The notes below the pieces were generated by a model. The model did no database searches. It was not told the origin of the DNA and worked only from the letters and a program-made list of their open reading frames with translations. This document shows, piece after piece, positions 10,799 to 26,473 of a stretch of DNA of 64,000 nt; position 1 is the stretch's first letter; every line of letters starts with the position of its first letter. The DNA is from Unio delphinus. Its lineage: Eukaryota > Mollusca > Bivalvia > Unionida > Unionidae. Location of the stretch: NCBI GenBank assembly GCA_029339505.1, contig JAQISU010000057.1:6593501-6657500 (forward strand), written 5' to 3'. A program made the position numbers and the translations under genes.

Positions 10799-11463
10799 CT
10801 GCAAAAGAATAAACTGGTTATAAATATTTTACAATTTCTCATCTCAATTAAAAATGAATTAAAATTTTCTTGAAGGTCTTTGTAAGATTTTATTAAAATC
10901 AAATGACTCTGAATGACCAAATGACTTAAACAGTAACTGAATGGCTTTGATGTAACCAAATGATTGAACAATAATCAAATGGTTTTGATGAAATCAAATG
11001 ACTTTGAACAACAATCAAATGACTTTATTGTACCCAAATGACTTCAGTAATCAAATGACTTTGATGAAATCAAATTACTCTGAACAATAATCAAATGGCC
11101 TTTATGTAACCAAAATGACTCCAGTCATCAAATGGCTTTAATGAAAACAAATGAACAGAAATCAATGGCTTTAATTTAAGCAAATATCTCTAGTACTCAA
11201 ATGGCTTTGATTAACCTAATGACTAGTAACCAAATGACTTTGATGTAACCAAATGACTGAACAGTAATCAAATGGCTTTGATTAACCAAATGACTCTAGT
11301 AATCAAATGACTTTGATGTAAGCCAATGACTGAACAGTAATCAAATGGCTCTGCTTAACCAAATTAATAGTAATCAAATGACTGATGTAACCAAATGACT
11401 AGTAATCAAATGGCTTTGATTAACCAAATGATTGAACAGTAATTGAATGGCTTTAACGTACCA

Positions 11464-11517
<54 letters not shown>

Positions 11518-14500
11518 GACCTTGTATAGTGCCTAATCTCAAAAAAGCTCTAAGCATTTTACAACAAATGACTGAACAGTAATCAAATGGCTTTGATGAA
11601 GCCAGTAATCAAATTGCTTTAATATAATATTGTTTGAGTAGACCTTTCATCATGTTTAAGACATACCATAACGAACCATTATTATATATTCTGATTTGGT
11701 CCAAAAGACTTAACACAGGATGCAAATAAACTCCTTCTAAATTAATATATTGACAGATGCTCTTTGGCCAAAAGGAATTTTTAGGTATCCATGACGAGTT
11801 TGTTTCCACTGTCCTTTGATTCATTTTAAATGCTGATTTCTAGTATTCTTGAAAAATTCCAACATACCAAAATTTTGGAGACAATTTTTTTACAAGTCAA
11901 CATATCTGCAACATATCTAAAAGTGAGGTATACATTCTTCCATCATTGTCCTTGATCTGGAACCTGATATATCTTGGATAGAAAATCACTGAACTTGTCA
12001 CAAAAAAATGCTAAGACAGGTTAAGTCTGGCTAAGTTTAAAATTAAATATCTTTGGAAGAAAAATTTAAGTGGCATCGTTCAAGGTATTCATCTAGTATA
12101 GAAAACTAGGTTTGATAAAAATACATTCCTATTTATTTGTGTTAGCATGTTCACAAAACCTCTGAGGGTAAAATCATAAGAGTGATGACAGTCAGCTTGC
12201 TCATTTGAATGTGACAAAATACAAAGTATGTTCTGAATTCACTGTTCAAAAGCTCAGTAAAAATGCAAACAACTTAGGTCAAGGTCCGTCAGATCTAGTT
12301 TTCAAAACTCTTTTAAAAAAATGTAGAGTTATTGGAAATCAGACCTGCACCAATTTCATGCAGAACCCATTAATACTGCAATAAGTGTTTTAGTGAGAGA
12401 AAAAACATGTTAATGCCACTATTCCTGCAAAAGGTGTTTAGTAATATGATTTTTTTAGATGGCCATGATGGATGTGTGCTGGGGATCAGATGAGCACCAT
12501 TTTCATTCAGAACAAGCTAAATATTTTATTGAATACCCCTTGCAATGGACCATCCATTCATAATAATTAGCCACATAAAAGTTTCCTTGATGAACAGCAA
12601 GGCAGCCATTGTAGATGTTTGCTCAGCTGGATATTAATAAAACAACCATATTTTACTAAAATGAAGTGTCTTTTAGTATGCTGGTTTGATCGTTTGTTCA
12701 AAAGAAGTAGCTGTTACAAAATTGTTTAAATTCTGAGAGGCCACATTGACATCCATTTCAATTAGGACCAACAACATAAAGTGAGATGTGTTTAAGTGAA
12801 ACCCCTGTACAAGAAAGGAGATATCCAAGATGGCTGCCATGTGAATATGAACATCTCTTCAATTGGGGCAGTGATGACAAGATATCCAAAATGACTGCCA
12901 TGTATGAGCATCACTTCAATTGGGCAGTGATAACAAAATATCTACGATGGCTGCCATGTGAGTATGAGCAAAACTTCAATCTTCAATAGGACTAGTGCTA
13001 ACAAGATATCCAAGATGGCTGCCATGTGAGTATGAGCATCACTTCAATCTTCAATAGGAGTAGTGATAACAAGATATCCAAAATGGCTGCCATGTGAGCA
13101 TAAGCATCTCTTCAATTGGGGTAGTGATAACAAGATATTCAAAATGGTCACAATTGATGGGCATCATATTTATTTAGAACCAACTAGAAATATATCAAAG
13201 CCCATGTTGCTATGACTATCAATTCAGAAGAAGTAGCATTAATATGATTTTCAAGCTGGCCATAAAATTTGAGAACTGGTTAGAAGACCTGTCATTTAGG
13301 ACCAGCTAGACATTGTTAGAACTCTTAGTCAAACCCCATGTCATTATGACCATATATTCACGAGAAGTGACAACAAAGTTTTCGAGATGAACACCATGTC
13401 AGATCATTACCATTTTAATTTAGGACCAACTAGACATCAGAAGAAATCTTTAAGTGAAAACAAGATGTTGCGACATCATCCATTCAGATTTGTTATCACT
13501 TCTCCCATGATGGCCATTTTGGATGTTATATCATTACAATTTGCATTTATGACGAATTTATATCATATGAAGTCTTGAAGCAAAGTCTCCGTGCTAATAT
13601 GATAATGTGTTCAAAATGAGTAGCAATAACAAAATGGTCAAGATGGACAATGAAGGTAATACTGAATGTGTTATCAGTACCATTTCCATTGAACTCCAGC
13701 TGGGCAGTTAAAGATATCATACAAATGTTATGTATATTTGATTTAATTTAATTATTTGTTTGCTAGTTTTAATTTTTTTTCATTCTATTACCTGCTGATG
13801 TAATGTAACTTTATTTACAGGATTAGACATTGTCTGGAAATTCAGTTCAGTTCTGTCTGACCTGACTGTTATTGATAAACACCTAATACAAGTCCTAACT
13901 GTTCATGTCATGATGTCAACATCTTGATGGGTCCGAGGAAATATTGTCGACATAGGTGGATGTTGAGATAAGGGGGGGGGGATCTGAAAAAAGATAAAAG
14001 TTAAATTTGTCAGTAAGGAGTGACCTGTCTGCAGTGAGTAGCATTTACACTTTGAGAAAACATTGGAAATTTGGATGACATGAAGACAAACCGATGTGAA
14101 ATACACATTATATTGAAAATGTTTGGTTACCTTTGTGTAATAAAATCCACAATAAAATATTGCATCAGTCACATCCTGATATGAAAAACGTTATGATATT
14201 CAATGTCAGCATAAGCACATGGTTGCATAGTTATTTGCATGCTTCAAGTATATGTACTTAAATTGGCCTAGATTTTGGTCAGTCTGTTCCCTTCTTATTG
14301 AGGTTACCAAGGGGATGGGGCTATTCACAGGAAAATGAAAACCTGTCAAGTTGGTTTAAACAGTACATGTATTCTCTACAAATCCTTTTGTATCCGATGT
14401 TATGATAAACTTTAAAGTAACTGAACCAACCACTTGTTGCAGCAAAGTTCTCCACTTAAGTCTTTTTGCAAATTCTTTTGTTTTTTCGATGACATCGCGA

Positions 14501-17500
14501 TCTATGGATAAGGTGGAATGTGCAATGCGCTTTTCATTTAACCATTTTGCTGTGGCTTCCGCCACATCTTAATTTAGCAGTCTTCTGCTTCTTCTTTCAA
14601 CTTAGTCCTTATTTTTAGACTCAGCAGCTTTCATCCATCCTGACAGGGTGTTTTGTTTAAGCGAAAAATTGTCACAGACATCTTTGCGAGATGCTCCACT
14701 CTCAAGTTCTTTAACAGCCATATATTTAGTTTCCATTGAATGTAAATTTAATCTGCGTTTTACACTGCTGTTGGATAGCCTTCATAAATATAAATAAAGT
14801 TACAAATGAAACTTTCACAGAACAATAAACTTGTTTTATATCATAATCAATTTGGGAAATGCAAGAATTGATCAGATTTCATTCCTTTTATTTAAGTTGC
14901 CACGAGAGGCCAACTTTTAAGGACCAAACAAAAACCTTTTGTTTTTTAAATTTTATCTGACCACGACATTAAAGCCAGGCAGCAAGATCAACTAATTGTT
15001 GAATAAATCTAGTTCAAAACTGGCCACTTGCCGACATCAATGATTAGGCAGGAAAATTAAAGCCTGGCGGCAAGATCAACTAATTGTTGAACAAAGTATG
15101 GGTTGGAACTGGCTGCATGTCAACATAAATGATTAGAACACATAAGGATTTGTTCAAGCTGGGACCAAGGGCTTCTGTCGACATGTACCTTTATTTTTTA
15201 ATCTTGCCATCAACATAAGCATGATAATTTTGGCAGTAATAGTACACCAAGTGACTGTGACTTTGCTTGTTGCTTGTTTGTTGAAATAGGCAGCTTGTCG
15301 ACATAAGTGCTGTTGATATAAGTGTGGGTAGGACTGTAATAGAAACACTGTATCAGTTTCTGGCCTTGATTCTGAACCAGTGATAGTTTTGGTAAACAAC
15401 TATTGTTTTTGGAAAAAATTATATATTATTTCTCAGAGTAAGAATTATTAAGTTCGTCAAAGCCATACCTGGATGAAGTGATAATTATCATGTAATAAAC
15501 TTCCATTCCTTCTGGAAAGATGAAATCTTGGACTCCCATCTGGAAATCTGTTTTGCATCGTAGTTAGTCTTATAGCTCATGACAAAGGATTGTCAGTTGG
15601 GTTCCAAACTGATGTTGTGACCTATTTGAGTTTAAATTTTATTTAATTGAATTTCCAATTACTTTTTACTTTTCTTGAAATACAGAAGTGCTCTCACAAA
15701 ATTCTTGGATAAAAGCATTTATTGGAACTTATACTGAATTCAAACTGGAATAATATTTTCTGTGATTCAACAAGAAACTGTTGACACAAGAACACTTCGC
15801 AGGTTGCAACATATGTCATCGTCTTTCATTTTGAATATCATCAGGGTTTGAACTCTGTTTCCTTCAGGACAATTTATTACTAGCACTTCTATTTTTTCAT
15901 ATTCTATAATTAATTTTGGATTTTGATTTGTAAAACTATAAATTCTTTTTTACTTATTTTTCACTTGATATTCTAGGGAAATAAATTATTTGTTAAATGT
16001 TACTAAGCTTGTTGTCTTCATATTTTTTCTGTTACCTTTTATAAAAGCCTAGACTCGTAACACAAAGAAAAAGTCCTGTCAATATGACCATCCATCTGGG
16101 AGGATTACTGACAGTAAAAATTTTCAAATGGCTACCCTGGCACCAATTTAGTGTGTCTGATCAGCACCATTTACATTGAGGACCACTGGGCATCAAAAGA
16201 TGTCTTTTAGTAAACAGTAAAATATAATATAACAATCTGTTCTGAAATTATGCATTCAGATTTCAAAGTCACTACGTCACTAAATGTAAAATCAGCACCT
16301 TTTACAATTAGTATCAACTAGACAGCATAACAAGTCTTTCACTGAAATGCCATGTCAGAATGACCATCCATCCATTCAGAAGGAGCAGTCATAAGATGAT
16401 CAAGATTGCTTCCATAGCAACCATATTGCATGTCTAAGGGGTAATATTTTGATCTGGAACAACAACATATTAAAAGTTTAGCCAAAATAAGCATTAGTTC
16501 AGAATGAGTAGCAATAACAAGATACTCAAGATGGCTGCCAAAGCTCTTCAGTACTATCAGATCTAACTTTGCATGAAGGTCAGTAAAGAGTATAAAAGCA
16601 TACTTTTGAAATAGTTATATTCTTATCAATTACTAATTTTGGAGATATGGTAAATTATATTAATTATAAGAGTATATAATAAACAGGTAACTTTATATAC
16701 AATGATATCCTGACTTAATCTCTTTGTTTTAGCATAGCTGATAAGCTCACTAAAACAACTCAATTTTGTTGTAGTCGTTGTTGTTGTTGTAGGGTTCAAT
16801 ACCATTTTTCAGCATACAATAGGCTATACATGGCGGCCAATATTATTGATGGAGGAAGAACCCGGGAAAACCCCAGGAAAGAACCACCAACCCACGAGAA
16901 GCTACTGGCAAGCTTTCTCACATAACTACATTTGCCAAATCTTAGACTCAAACCCACACAGACAGACGTGAGATGGCAGTTTTCCTTAACAGACAGCGCT
17001 TTATACCACTCATCCTCTCGGGGCCCTTGATGTAGTCAATAAGCTCACTAAAAATAAATCCTACAACCAAAATATCAGACAGTTAAAGCACAACTGATTT
17101 TGATTACATAATTTACTGATTACATACCTCATTAAGCCAGAATATGGGCAAGAAGACTTCAGCAATATTTTCTGTTTCTCTGAAACAAAAACAGCATGGC
17201 TTGTTATTGATTATAGCAACACAGAAGTGATTTTTTGACGAAATGTAGTTATTACATATTTAAGTGCATGCTATGGATATCTGGAGTGATTTTGTAGTAA
17301 ATATCTTGTAAACAGATAAATGCTTCCAAGTTCATAAGACCACTCTAATGGCCTTGTGGTTGGAGCATACATTTCAGATGCAGAAGGTTGTAGGTTTGAA
17401 CCCTGACCAAATTATAAGACTTATAAAAAATGTACTAGCAGCTGCCTAGCTTGGAACTCAACCTTAATAGTTCTTATCGAACTTTTATTAAAGGCTACGG

Positions 17501-20500
17501 CGTATTCAGGTAAGATCTTTCTATGGTGATTTACCAGTGAAATGTTAAATGACGATCTGACAGTGGTTTTATATCTTTCTATGGTGATATTACTAGTGAC
17601 ATGTTAAATGAGGATCTGACACTGGTTTTAGATCTTTCTATGGTGATTTACCAGTGACATGTTAAATGACGATCTGACAGTGGTTTTATATCTTTCTACG
17701 GTGATTTACCAGTGACATGTTAAATGAGGATCTGACAGTGCTTTTAGATCTTTCTATGGTGATTTTACCAGTGACATGTTAAAGAAGGATCTGACAGTGA
17801 TTTAAAATCTTTCTGATTTTTACCAGTAACATGTTACAACAGGATCTGACAGTGATTTGAGATCTTTCTGATTTTACCAGTTACACAGTGCAGGAGCTGC
17901 CAGTATTTTCAGGGCAATGAATGTGACTTTACCAGTGACATACAAATGACTGGAGGATCTGCTAGTGATTTAAGGGCATTATTGGCGATTTCACCAGTGG
18001 AGGAGCTGCCAGTGAGTTCAGGATGTTAATTATAATTCTACCAGTGACACATCAGCGGAGGAGCTTCTGGTAATATCAGGGCATGAATGATGATTTTGTT
18101 AGTAACACAACAGTGGAGGGGCTGCCAGTGATACTAGGGTATAAATTTCTGAATTTACCAGTGAAACATAAGGAGGAAATTTCAGTGATGTGAGGGTACT
18201 AACAGTGATTTAACCAGTGAAATATCAGAGGAGGAGTTCCTGGTGATTTGAGGGCAATAAAGAGAGATTCTACTAGTGACACATCAGTGACAGTAAAATC
18301 AGCTAACATCCTCAACTAAAAACCACAACATTGTTATCCACACTCCAATGTAAATTGAGAAATTTTATAAAAAATAATAAAAGCTGAAAAAGTAATTTAC
18401 ATGGCACTTGGTCAAAGGGAGACTTAAATTTCATTGACACTGGTTCACAGGTAGAATTTAATTCCCATAGCACTAGGACATAAGGAAAACATTGACAGCA
18501 TGATGGCATCAATATTCAAAGTGTGTATCCTAGATTTTTGTGCTGCACATTTTGAAGTTTGTCTAATCAGAAGGTTCATTAAATTTGGAAGTATGACCAA
18601 TCAGAAAGTGCATTATGTCTGTATGCTTGACCTGTCCTAGAATACATTAAATCTGTAGGTATGTTAAAATGTTGTCTTACGTGATATTGGCAATGGGTTC
18701 CAGGTGCAAGTTAACCTGAAGCTTCTTGGCTGCCTGAAGCACCAAGCCAGTATACTACAATAGAAAGAAAAACAGGAAACAATAAAACAGAGATAATGTA
18801 ATGAAAAAAAGAGTACGGTAGAACAAAATCCTGACTGACTGACCATACTTAATAGTTTATTAACAGGCATTAGCAGGGAATGAGTAATTCGAGATAGCAA
18901 TAACCAATAGGTCATGGTGACCCCGACATTTAAAACCTACAAGTGACATATTCCTACCTTATCCACAAAACCAAATCATCAATTATGTTGAAAGAACACC
19001 AGTTAATGAATAGAAACAACTGGTTTCATGGTCACTATGACCTTGATAATAAGCAATCTAGTTCTGCATCTGTAGCCCATTTTCTTCCCACATCAACAAG
19101 CCATCCACAAAGATTGGTGCCATTTTATGGCAAGTAATGAAAGCAATTTTAAGACATTTTCCCCTCTTGTGAACTTAACCTTTGATCTTATGACACCCAA
19201 ATTAATAGATTTCTTTCACAGTCCATGAGCAAGTCATCCACAAAGTTTATTCAAGGACAGAACTGAACTTATTGTTTCTTCCTAAAAACAGATAGTATCC
19301 CTCAACAAAAATTATTCCACCCAAATTAAAGGTTAAAATTATAATGAATAAATAATTTTTCTTAAAGTCACTGGCCTTGACCTTTGACCCTTTAACCTAC
19401 AAATTTTATAGGTGATCCTGAAATGGGCCTTTACTCAGTCCATCTGTAAAGACCAAGTGTGAATAGTTATGTCCTGAACTGGTAAACTGTCTCCCTGAAA
19501 GCAGGAACTGCCTGGAGCTTTTGTGAATTGGGATGTACAATGTATAGATATGCATTCTGCATGTCTACAATTATTGTAAAGTCTCCCTTCTGAATGGCAT
19601 TTAAAATCTCCTTCTGTTGTCTGTGTTTCAATTTTGAAACATGGGGTGGAAATGAAATGAATGAGGTGCTTAAGTCAGTGACTGGTCAAACATTGTAATT
19701 GGTCTTTGGGAACAGGAATTTTCTTAAATAAGAGCCCAGTGCTTTTATATTAAGAATGATCTCTACTGACCTTTTCTTGCAATGGTTGTTGATTTTTCAC
19801 TGCAAAGGATCTGTCTTGGTGACTGGGTCATTGGTAATGACCATAGCTGAAGGAACCCTGGATAATGGAGGATATTATGTGGAACACGACATGAAAGCCA
19901 TCTGAAACTTATTGCCATGTCCATTGATTATCTTGACAAATACTTTCTCCTTTGGAAGCAAAGAATATTATCCTTTCCCTACTAGAATATCTAGCAATAG
20001 CAGTGTGAAAAAACTGTGTCATTTTTATTACAGATTGGTTGGCATGGAGAGAAACTATTGTGAAAACGATCACCTTCTCTCTGCCTCTTGCCATTTTCGT
20101 TCTTGAGAACTTTGGTCTTCTACAGGTATGGGGTCAGTAGGACTGCTTCCCAGTCTGCTTTGCCCTTGGGTTGGCCATTGTATCCTTTCCTTTATTTCCC
20201 TGAAAATCCCTACTCACTGCCTGTGTGATTGTGATGGAAATTTGTCTCTTTGGTTTACATATATCCTTGATCTGTCCATCGAGAGAATAATAGAAGAGAA
20301 TGGTTGAAATCAAAACAAGGCTTTAGTATGGTCTTTGAAAAAGTTTGAAGGGAAAACACTGCATCTTTTTTTTAACCAATTTTAGGTTTTTCGCTTATGA
20401 CATTGGCAAAGTTGTGCTCTGTTTAAGATGTCTCATCTGAGAAACATAATACCATGCACATCCTGTGGGATTCAAGGTGGGAAATGAAAAACTGTTTTTA

Positions 20501-20875
20501 GTTTGTTGGAAGACAGACATCTAACACAAACCTCACTGACATGATATTCAACACCAGCTGTTGTGTCATTTAAGGACTACCAGTCCATACACACTGAGTG
20601 GAGGGCATTACTGTGAGAAGAGTCTGTGGACACTAGGATTCTGTGACTGTCTGTGTAAGCAACTCCAATGGAGAGCAATTCACCCAGACTGTGATAGCAG
20701 TTTGAACGCCATTTTGTCTGTCTTGATTACTAAGTCTTTCGAAAAGGCTTTTGATGAAGGAGGAGGTGAACAAAACTCTAGGGAATTCCTTTATTGATGC
20801 CTGAAGGGCAGAGTCAACTCATGTCTTAGTGAGATCTAGCAAGAACAATTATTGCTTGTTAGGAGCTCTAGTGCA

Positions 20876-20944
<69 letters not shown>

Positions 20945-23900
20945 GATGAAGAAGAAGAAGAAGAAGAAGAAGAAGAAGAAGAAGAAGAAGAAGAAGAAGA
21001 AGAAGAAAGACTTTATTTAGAGAAGGTAATTCAATTAGAACTGATCTATCTTGAGGCCTTCTACCTGTTATGTACAATATATACAGTAGATACAACATGA
21101 TGTGAAGAATTCGGCTTGACACTAAATAAGTGATTATAAAATCAAAGTATCAAGCCTGGAACATAAGCACAAGCTGAGATATAGCTGGAGAAGATTATCT
21201 GGGGGGGGGGGGGGCATGATGCTAACAGAATGTCCTGATTGGGATACTGTCACTTCCAAACAATGTAAGTGCTTCTTTGAGTGTCAAAAGCAAGAGAAGA
21301 AAGTGAACCCACATCCCGAGTGTAAATGGGGCACTGAACTGGACACCAGGTACACTGAATGACTAAATGCCACTATGCTGGGAATGCTGATCCTTAAGAG
21401 TGCCTGTGTGTGGTAGGCAAACTCAACAAACCATTCATCTTTTAGGTTAATAGGTATGCTCAACTTTAGTGATGATCTGTTATGATTTGAGACATATCAA
21501 GATCCAGTCATGACAGAACAGTGCCACTTTCTCTAAAATGATGCTGCCCAGCTCTTTGTACTGGAATGGGTTAAGGGATATTTGATCCCCAGAACTGATC
21601 CATACATCTTATCTGTGAGACAGTATCTGAGTTGACTGGATTTATCAGACCTATGGTTCTGCAGAAAAAGGTTTCTCATATTGAGGCAGGAGAGGGTGTC
21701 ACTGTTGCTAATGGGCATAACTTGGATCACTTCATAACTGATGAACCTTCAGTATCATGATATGATTCAAAAAGAAAATATTTCACTAAGTGACATCAGC
21801 ATGCATAGTGATGAAGTCCTCATCACTCATGGTGTGCTAAAGCACATTCCTCTTTCGTGCCTTGAGTAAAGCACCCCAGTGACATTTGGTCCAAGAGGTG
21901 CCTATCTGACATGTATTCTTGGAGTGGCAACTAAAGCAAGCTAGACATGTGGATTGGTTGTCATTTCTTATTTCCAATATTTACATAGCTTACGCTTAAT
22001 CCTGCCCATGGCCTAAATCTGCAAGACAATACATACATTTATAGTCAGGCATGCATCCTGCTTTATGAACCCGGAGACTGGACATGCTGTGTGAAAATTT
22101 GCCTGTGAGAACACATGGCAGCCCATACAGGTAAGAGTATTAAAACATTATTATGTATATTGATAAAGTGCAATCGACAAAATTAACTGCAATATAAAGA
22201 TGCGTTTCTTACCAAGTTTCATGATTCTAGGTATAACAGTATGAATACTGAATGCAAAAAACATTGGTCATGAGATAAACCTTATAACATAACCTAAGCC
22301 AGTAAAATATGAAATGTAGGTCACAGTGACTTTCTTTGTTGCAAGAGTCTAATACTATTAAAAATCCATACAATCATCTACTTTTACAATTAAAGTATGA
22401 ATTAAGCTTTAAATAAAAACAACAACAAAATCTATCCAATGTCAGAGAAGTGAGAAATATGAGTCATAGTGACCTTTATTTGTGATAAAGGTGTAGTACA
22501 TGTCAATATACATCCCCTCACAATGTTCCATGATTCCAGATATAACAATATGTATACAATGTGCAAACAACCAGAGCTAGATGTGAAGTCTTAAGAATGT
22601 ACAAATAATACATGAACAAAGTTATCCCCCTTAGCCCAATCTTAATACGGTCAGAGATATGTAATAAACTCCATACTTTTGCATGGAAATAGGCAGTAAG
22701 AATAGTTGAGATGCAGTGAAATCATACAGATGAACCATATATTCCCTAATTACTGCCTCCAGGGGTGCTACAGTTTCTAAGTGGGAGCATAATAATGAAA
22801 GATGAAGGTTTTTTTTTTTATGTACTCTTCAAATGTACACATGATGATACAAATTCAAGCAAAAATAGTGTGATTATATATCACACTTTCATTTTGATCT
22901 GATATATTTTTCTACATTTTTAAGTATATCTACCGGTTCAACATCCACAATGGTTTGGTGTTCAGCTTCATTTGGATTTAATCCCACCACAGCATCCAGG
23001 TACTTCTTATCAGCCAGATAAAAATGTGGGAATGAGAGTACAGCAGGGATGTGGAAAAAATCCACTGCAAGGAGAAGATATTAGACTAATTTTAACTAAC
23101 TAAAGAGGCATCTAACTTGTATAAAGAAGAGAAAGTGAGGAAAATTAAAAATTATAATGCTAAGTCTTTTCAATAAACTACATAGTTGGTTTTTGTAATA
23201 ATGAAAGTACTAGGTAGGTACAAGGAAAACTTAATTTTTTCTAATAATGACAAGAACTAGTTTAACTCCATAGCTTTTATTTAATAATGACAGGTACTAG
23301 GTATGTAAAAGGGAAACTCCATAGTTTTTTCTAATAATAAACTGTAACAGGGAATCTCCATAGCTATTTAATAATGATGGGTAATAAGGAACTCGTTTTT
23401 TTCTAATAATGACATCTACTAGGGAAACTCCAGAGTTGTTTCTAATAGTAACAGGCTGTCTCTAATAATGACATGTACTAGGGAAACTCCAGAGTTGTTT
23501 CTAATAATAACAGGTTGTCTCTAATAATGACATGTACTAGGGAAATTCCAGAGTTGTTTCTAATAATAACAGGTTGTCTCTAATAATGACATGTACTAGG
23601 GAAACTCCAGAGTTGTTTCTAATAATTACAGATTGTTTCTAATAATGACATGTACTAGGAAAACTTAATAGTTTGTTTGATAACACTGGTCTATAGCCAA
23701 AATGCTTCCAAAATAAATGTAGTCAAAACTTTATTAATTCTGGGTCATTGAGAACGCAAATGATACACTATAATTTTTTATTAACTCTAGTTTTAAAGAT
23801 ATAATACTGGGTCAATATATACAACCCTTGACTTGAGAATGCCGAAGGATAAGTGAGTTAAAAAGGGAAGGGATCTCAATTTAAACCAGAAATGACTAAA

Positions 23901-26433
23901 TTATATCTTTGACTGGATCTGTGAATAATCAATGACTGTGTTTGGACAGTACTTGCTTTTTACACAAAACAATGAATGATGCAATCTATAGCTGGTAATG
24001 ACATGGTCTCTCCAGTTTTTCTAATAATGACAAGTAATAACTTCATTTTGTTTCTACTTTCATGTTATGATCATCATTTGACCCTTGGGTGCCCTATTAC
24101 ATCTTTAAAGGGAATCTAGAATTACTCTGCACATGATATTTCCATCAAAATGAAAAATTTGACTTGCTTATTTCTCTTTGCTGTGTTGTCTGTGTAGTCA
24201 TTTTGGGCTGAGGTTGTCAACTAAATATTGAAAACAACAGAATCTAAAATATAGATAAAGCTATTGTATCTTTTATTAATAACAGCAAAATCTAACAGTA
24301 TAGATAATAGTATTGTATATCATATTAACAATAACCAAACCTAACAGCATGGATAACAATATTGTATCTCGTATTGATAATAACCAAACCTAACAGCAGG
24401 GATAACAATATTGTATCTCGTATTAATAATAACCAAATCTAACAGAACAGATAATTAATCTCATATTCATAATAGCAAAATCTAATAGCATAGAACATAG
24501 TATTGCATGATGGCACAAAAAGGAATATTTATATACAGTATTTTGTGACAGTTTATAGCACCATTCAAAGAAAGTCAGCACAGACTGCTTCCCTAGTCGA
24601 GGGATGATTACAACATTAAAACGTTGTGGCCCCCATTCCTTGAATTGTGAACTTGCCATCTCAAAGCAAGTATTTGTTAAACATTTTAACATACAGTTTT
24701 ATACTGTAGTCCTCATCACTAAAATGTTTTTTTAAAGTGGTGTACTGTGTCAGTTCACCTTTAAGGTACCACAAATGGAATTGATAAAACTTGGGTGGAT
24801 AAGGGAGGTGGCTGTTGTGGAAGGGCCACCAATGGGATGATGACTATTATGTGGTTAAGGGATGTGGATATTGTGGATGGTTGCATATTTTGAAAGAAAG
24901 AAAAATGGACAATCAGAACCAGGTTGGATATTAGAGGTTGTTTCTTGAGGAAGGTGACTGTTCTAAGAGTCTGCACTGTAATAATTTTGTCAAGAAGGTG
25001 ATCTACACTTCCAACAACAACAATGGCAACAACAAGCATCACCATCTGCTTACATTATGTCTGACCTTGAATTACGAGATAAAAGAAATGAAATTAACAA
25101 TTTCAAGGGTAGTTTTAATCATTTGCTAACCATATGTTGGGTTAAATTTTGTAGTGCAATCTTCTGAAAAAATGTAGTTTTTTGAAAGAAAGCAAATTTT
25201 TTAGTAAATTATGTTTCTCCGAGAATACTTACCCAATCACATTACTTTAGGGATATTAGCCTGCTACCTCGCGAATCCAGCCCTACCAAAAGACGAAAAT
25301 TCGTCTTTCCTGTCTATGTCATATAGACAAAGGGCAATAACTCTTGCCCATTACCTCCCCTTGCCGCCCGTTAGTTGTCGCTTCTTTAGTTTTTAAGCTG
25401 AGCGATATATAAAACACGAGGATGCTCGCATGGCGGGGTGGTTGGGAGGGTTTCTTAGTAATGTGATTGGGTAAGTATTCTCGGAGAAACATAATTTACT
25501 ACAAAATTTGCTTTCTCCTTTGAATACGTTCCCCAATCACATTACTTTAGGAGAATAAGTAATAGGAGGAGGGAATGCGGAGCATCCGACCTCCACCCCG
25601 GGTATCCTCTAGGGAATGATGGTTGGATTCCCCATGTGAATGATAACCCGGTCTCCTAATTTTCAATCAGCAACACAGCCCAGGGTCACGCGATATGTGA
25701 CCCTTTTATGCGGTTAAGAAGATAGTATTGAAATCTTCTTACCTACGAAAATTTATCTGGCGAATCCAGCGAAGCTAATAGGCTGTGCTGATTGTTGCAC
25801 ATGGGTCTGGTGGGCGTCTGGGCTGCCCAACACCGGACCTACTAGAATCAATGTTTGCCTCTGCGAGTACAAACTTGAAGATAAAACTGTAGAAGGTTGA
25901 CTCTGCAACAGCTTCTATAAGGTGACTGATTTGCGAATTCTCAGAGCACGCCGAGCGTATAACCTACTACAGCCATGAAGCAAGGGCTTGAATGGTGATA
26001 TCTCATATCCCAGCTATCACCAGAAGAAAGAGGTGCTAGTATGTGACCTGACTCACCTCTATGCATTGAAATGGTGCTAGAGTGCCCAAACAGGATCTTA
26101 CATGGCTGTTGATCCTGACTTATCTATAAAGAAAGCGAGCTAATGACGACTCGTTGATCGCAATGTATGGTAATCTATTTTGGACTACGAAGCCTGGCTG
26201 CGTCAAGAGGACCATCAAACCCTCTGATCGAAACGAAAGAGAGTTCGGGTCACTAGAAAGGACATGTAACTCGCTCACCCTGCATGCTGAAGCTAAGGCT
26301 ATCAAGAAACCCAATTTGTATGATAGTAGCTTTAACTAATCGTGGGTTAAAGACTCAATACTGTCTGAATTGAGTCATGTTAAAACCCAGGACAGATTCC
26401 ATTTGAAAACAGGGTGAGGGATATAAGTCGATT

Positions 26434-26473
<40 letters not shown>

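Noticed and set aside
17345..17410. tRNA gene
   Set aside because: Only a box B and a partial head; the stem pairing is poor and the sequence continues as a SINE body. The heads at 48565 and 38170 fail likewise.
19900..20110. Overlapping 61- and 64-codon frames as a small gene
   Set aside because: No motif, no splice-consistent context, and similar frames occur by chance throughout the AT-rich introns.
25211..25396. 61-codon frame found at 25211, 51081 and, inverted, near 32370 and 58192
   Set aside because: It lies wholly in the DIRS inverted terminal repeats and owes its conservation to them; no protein signature.
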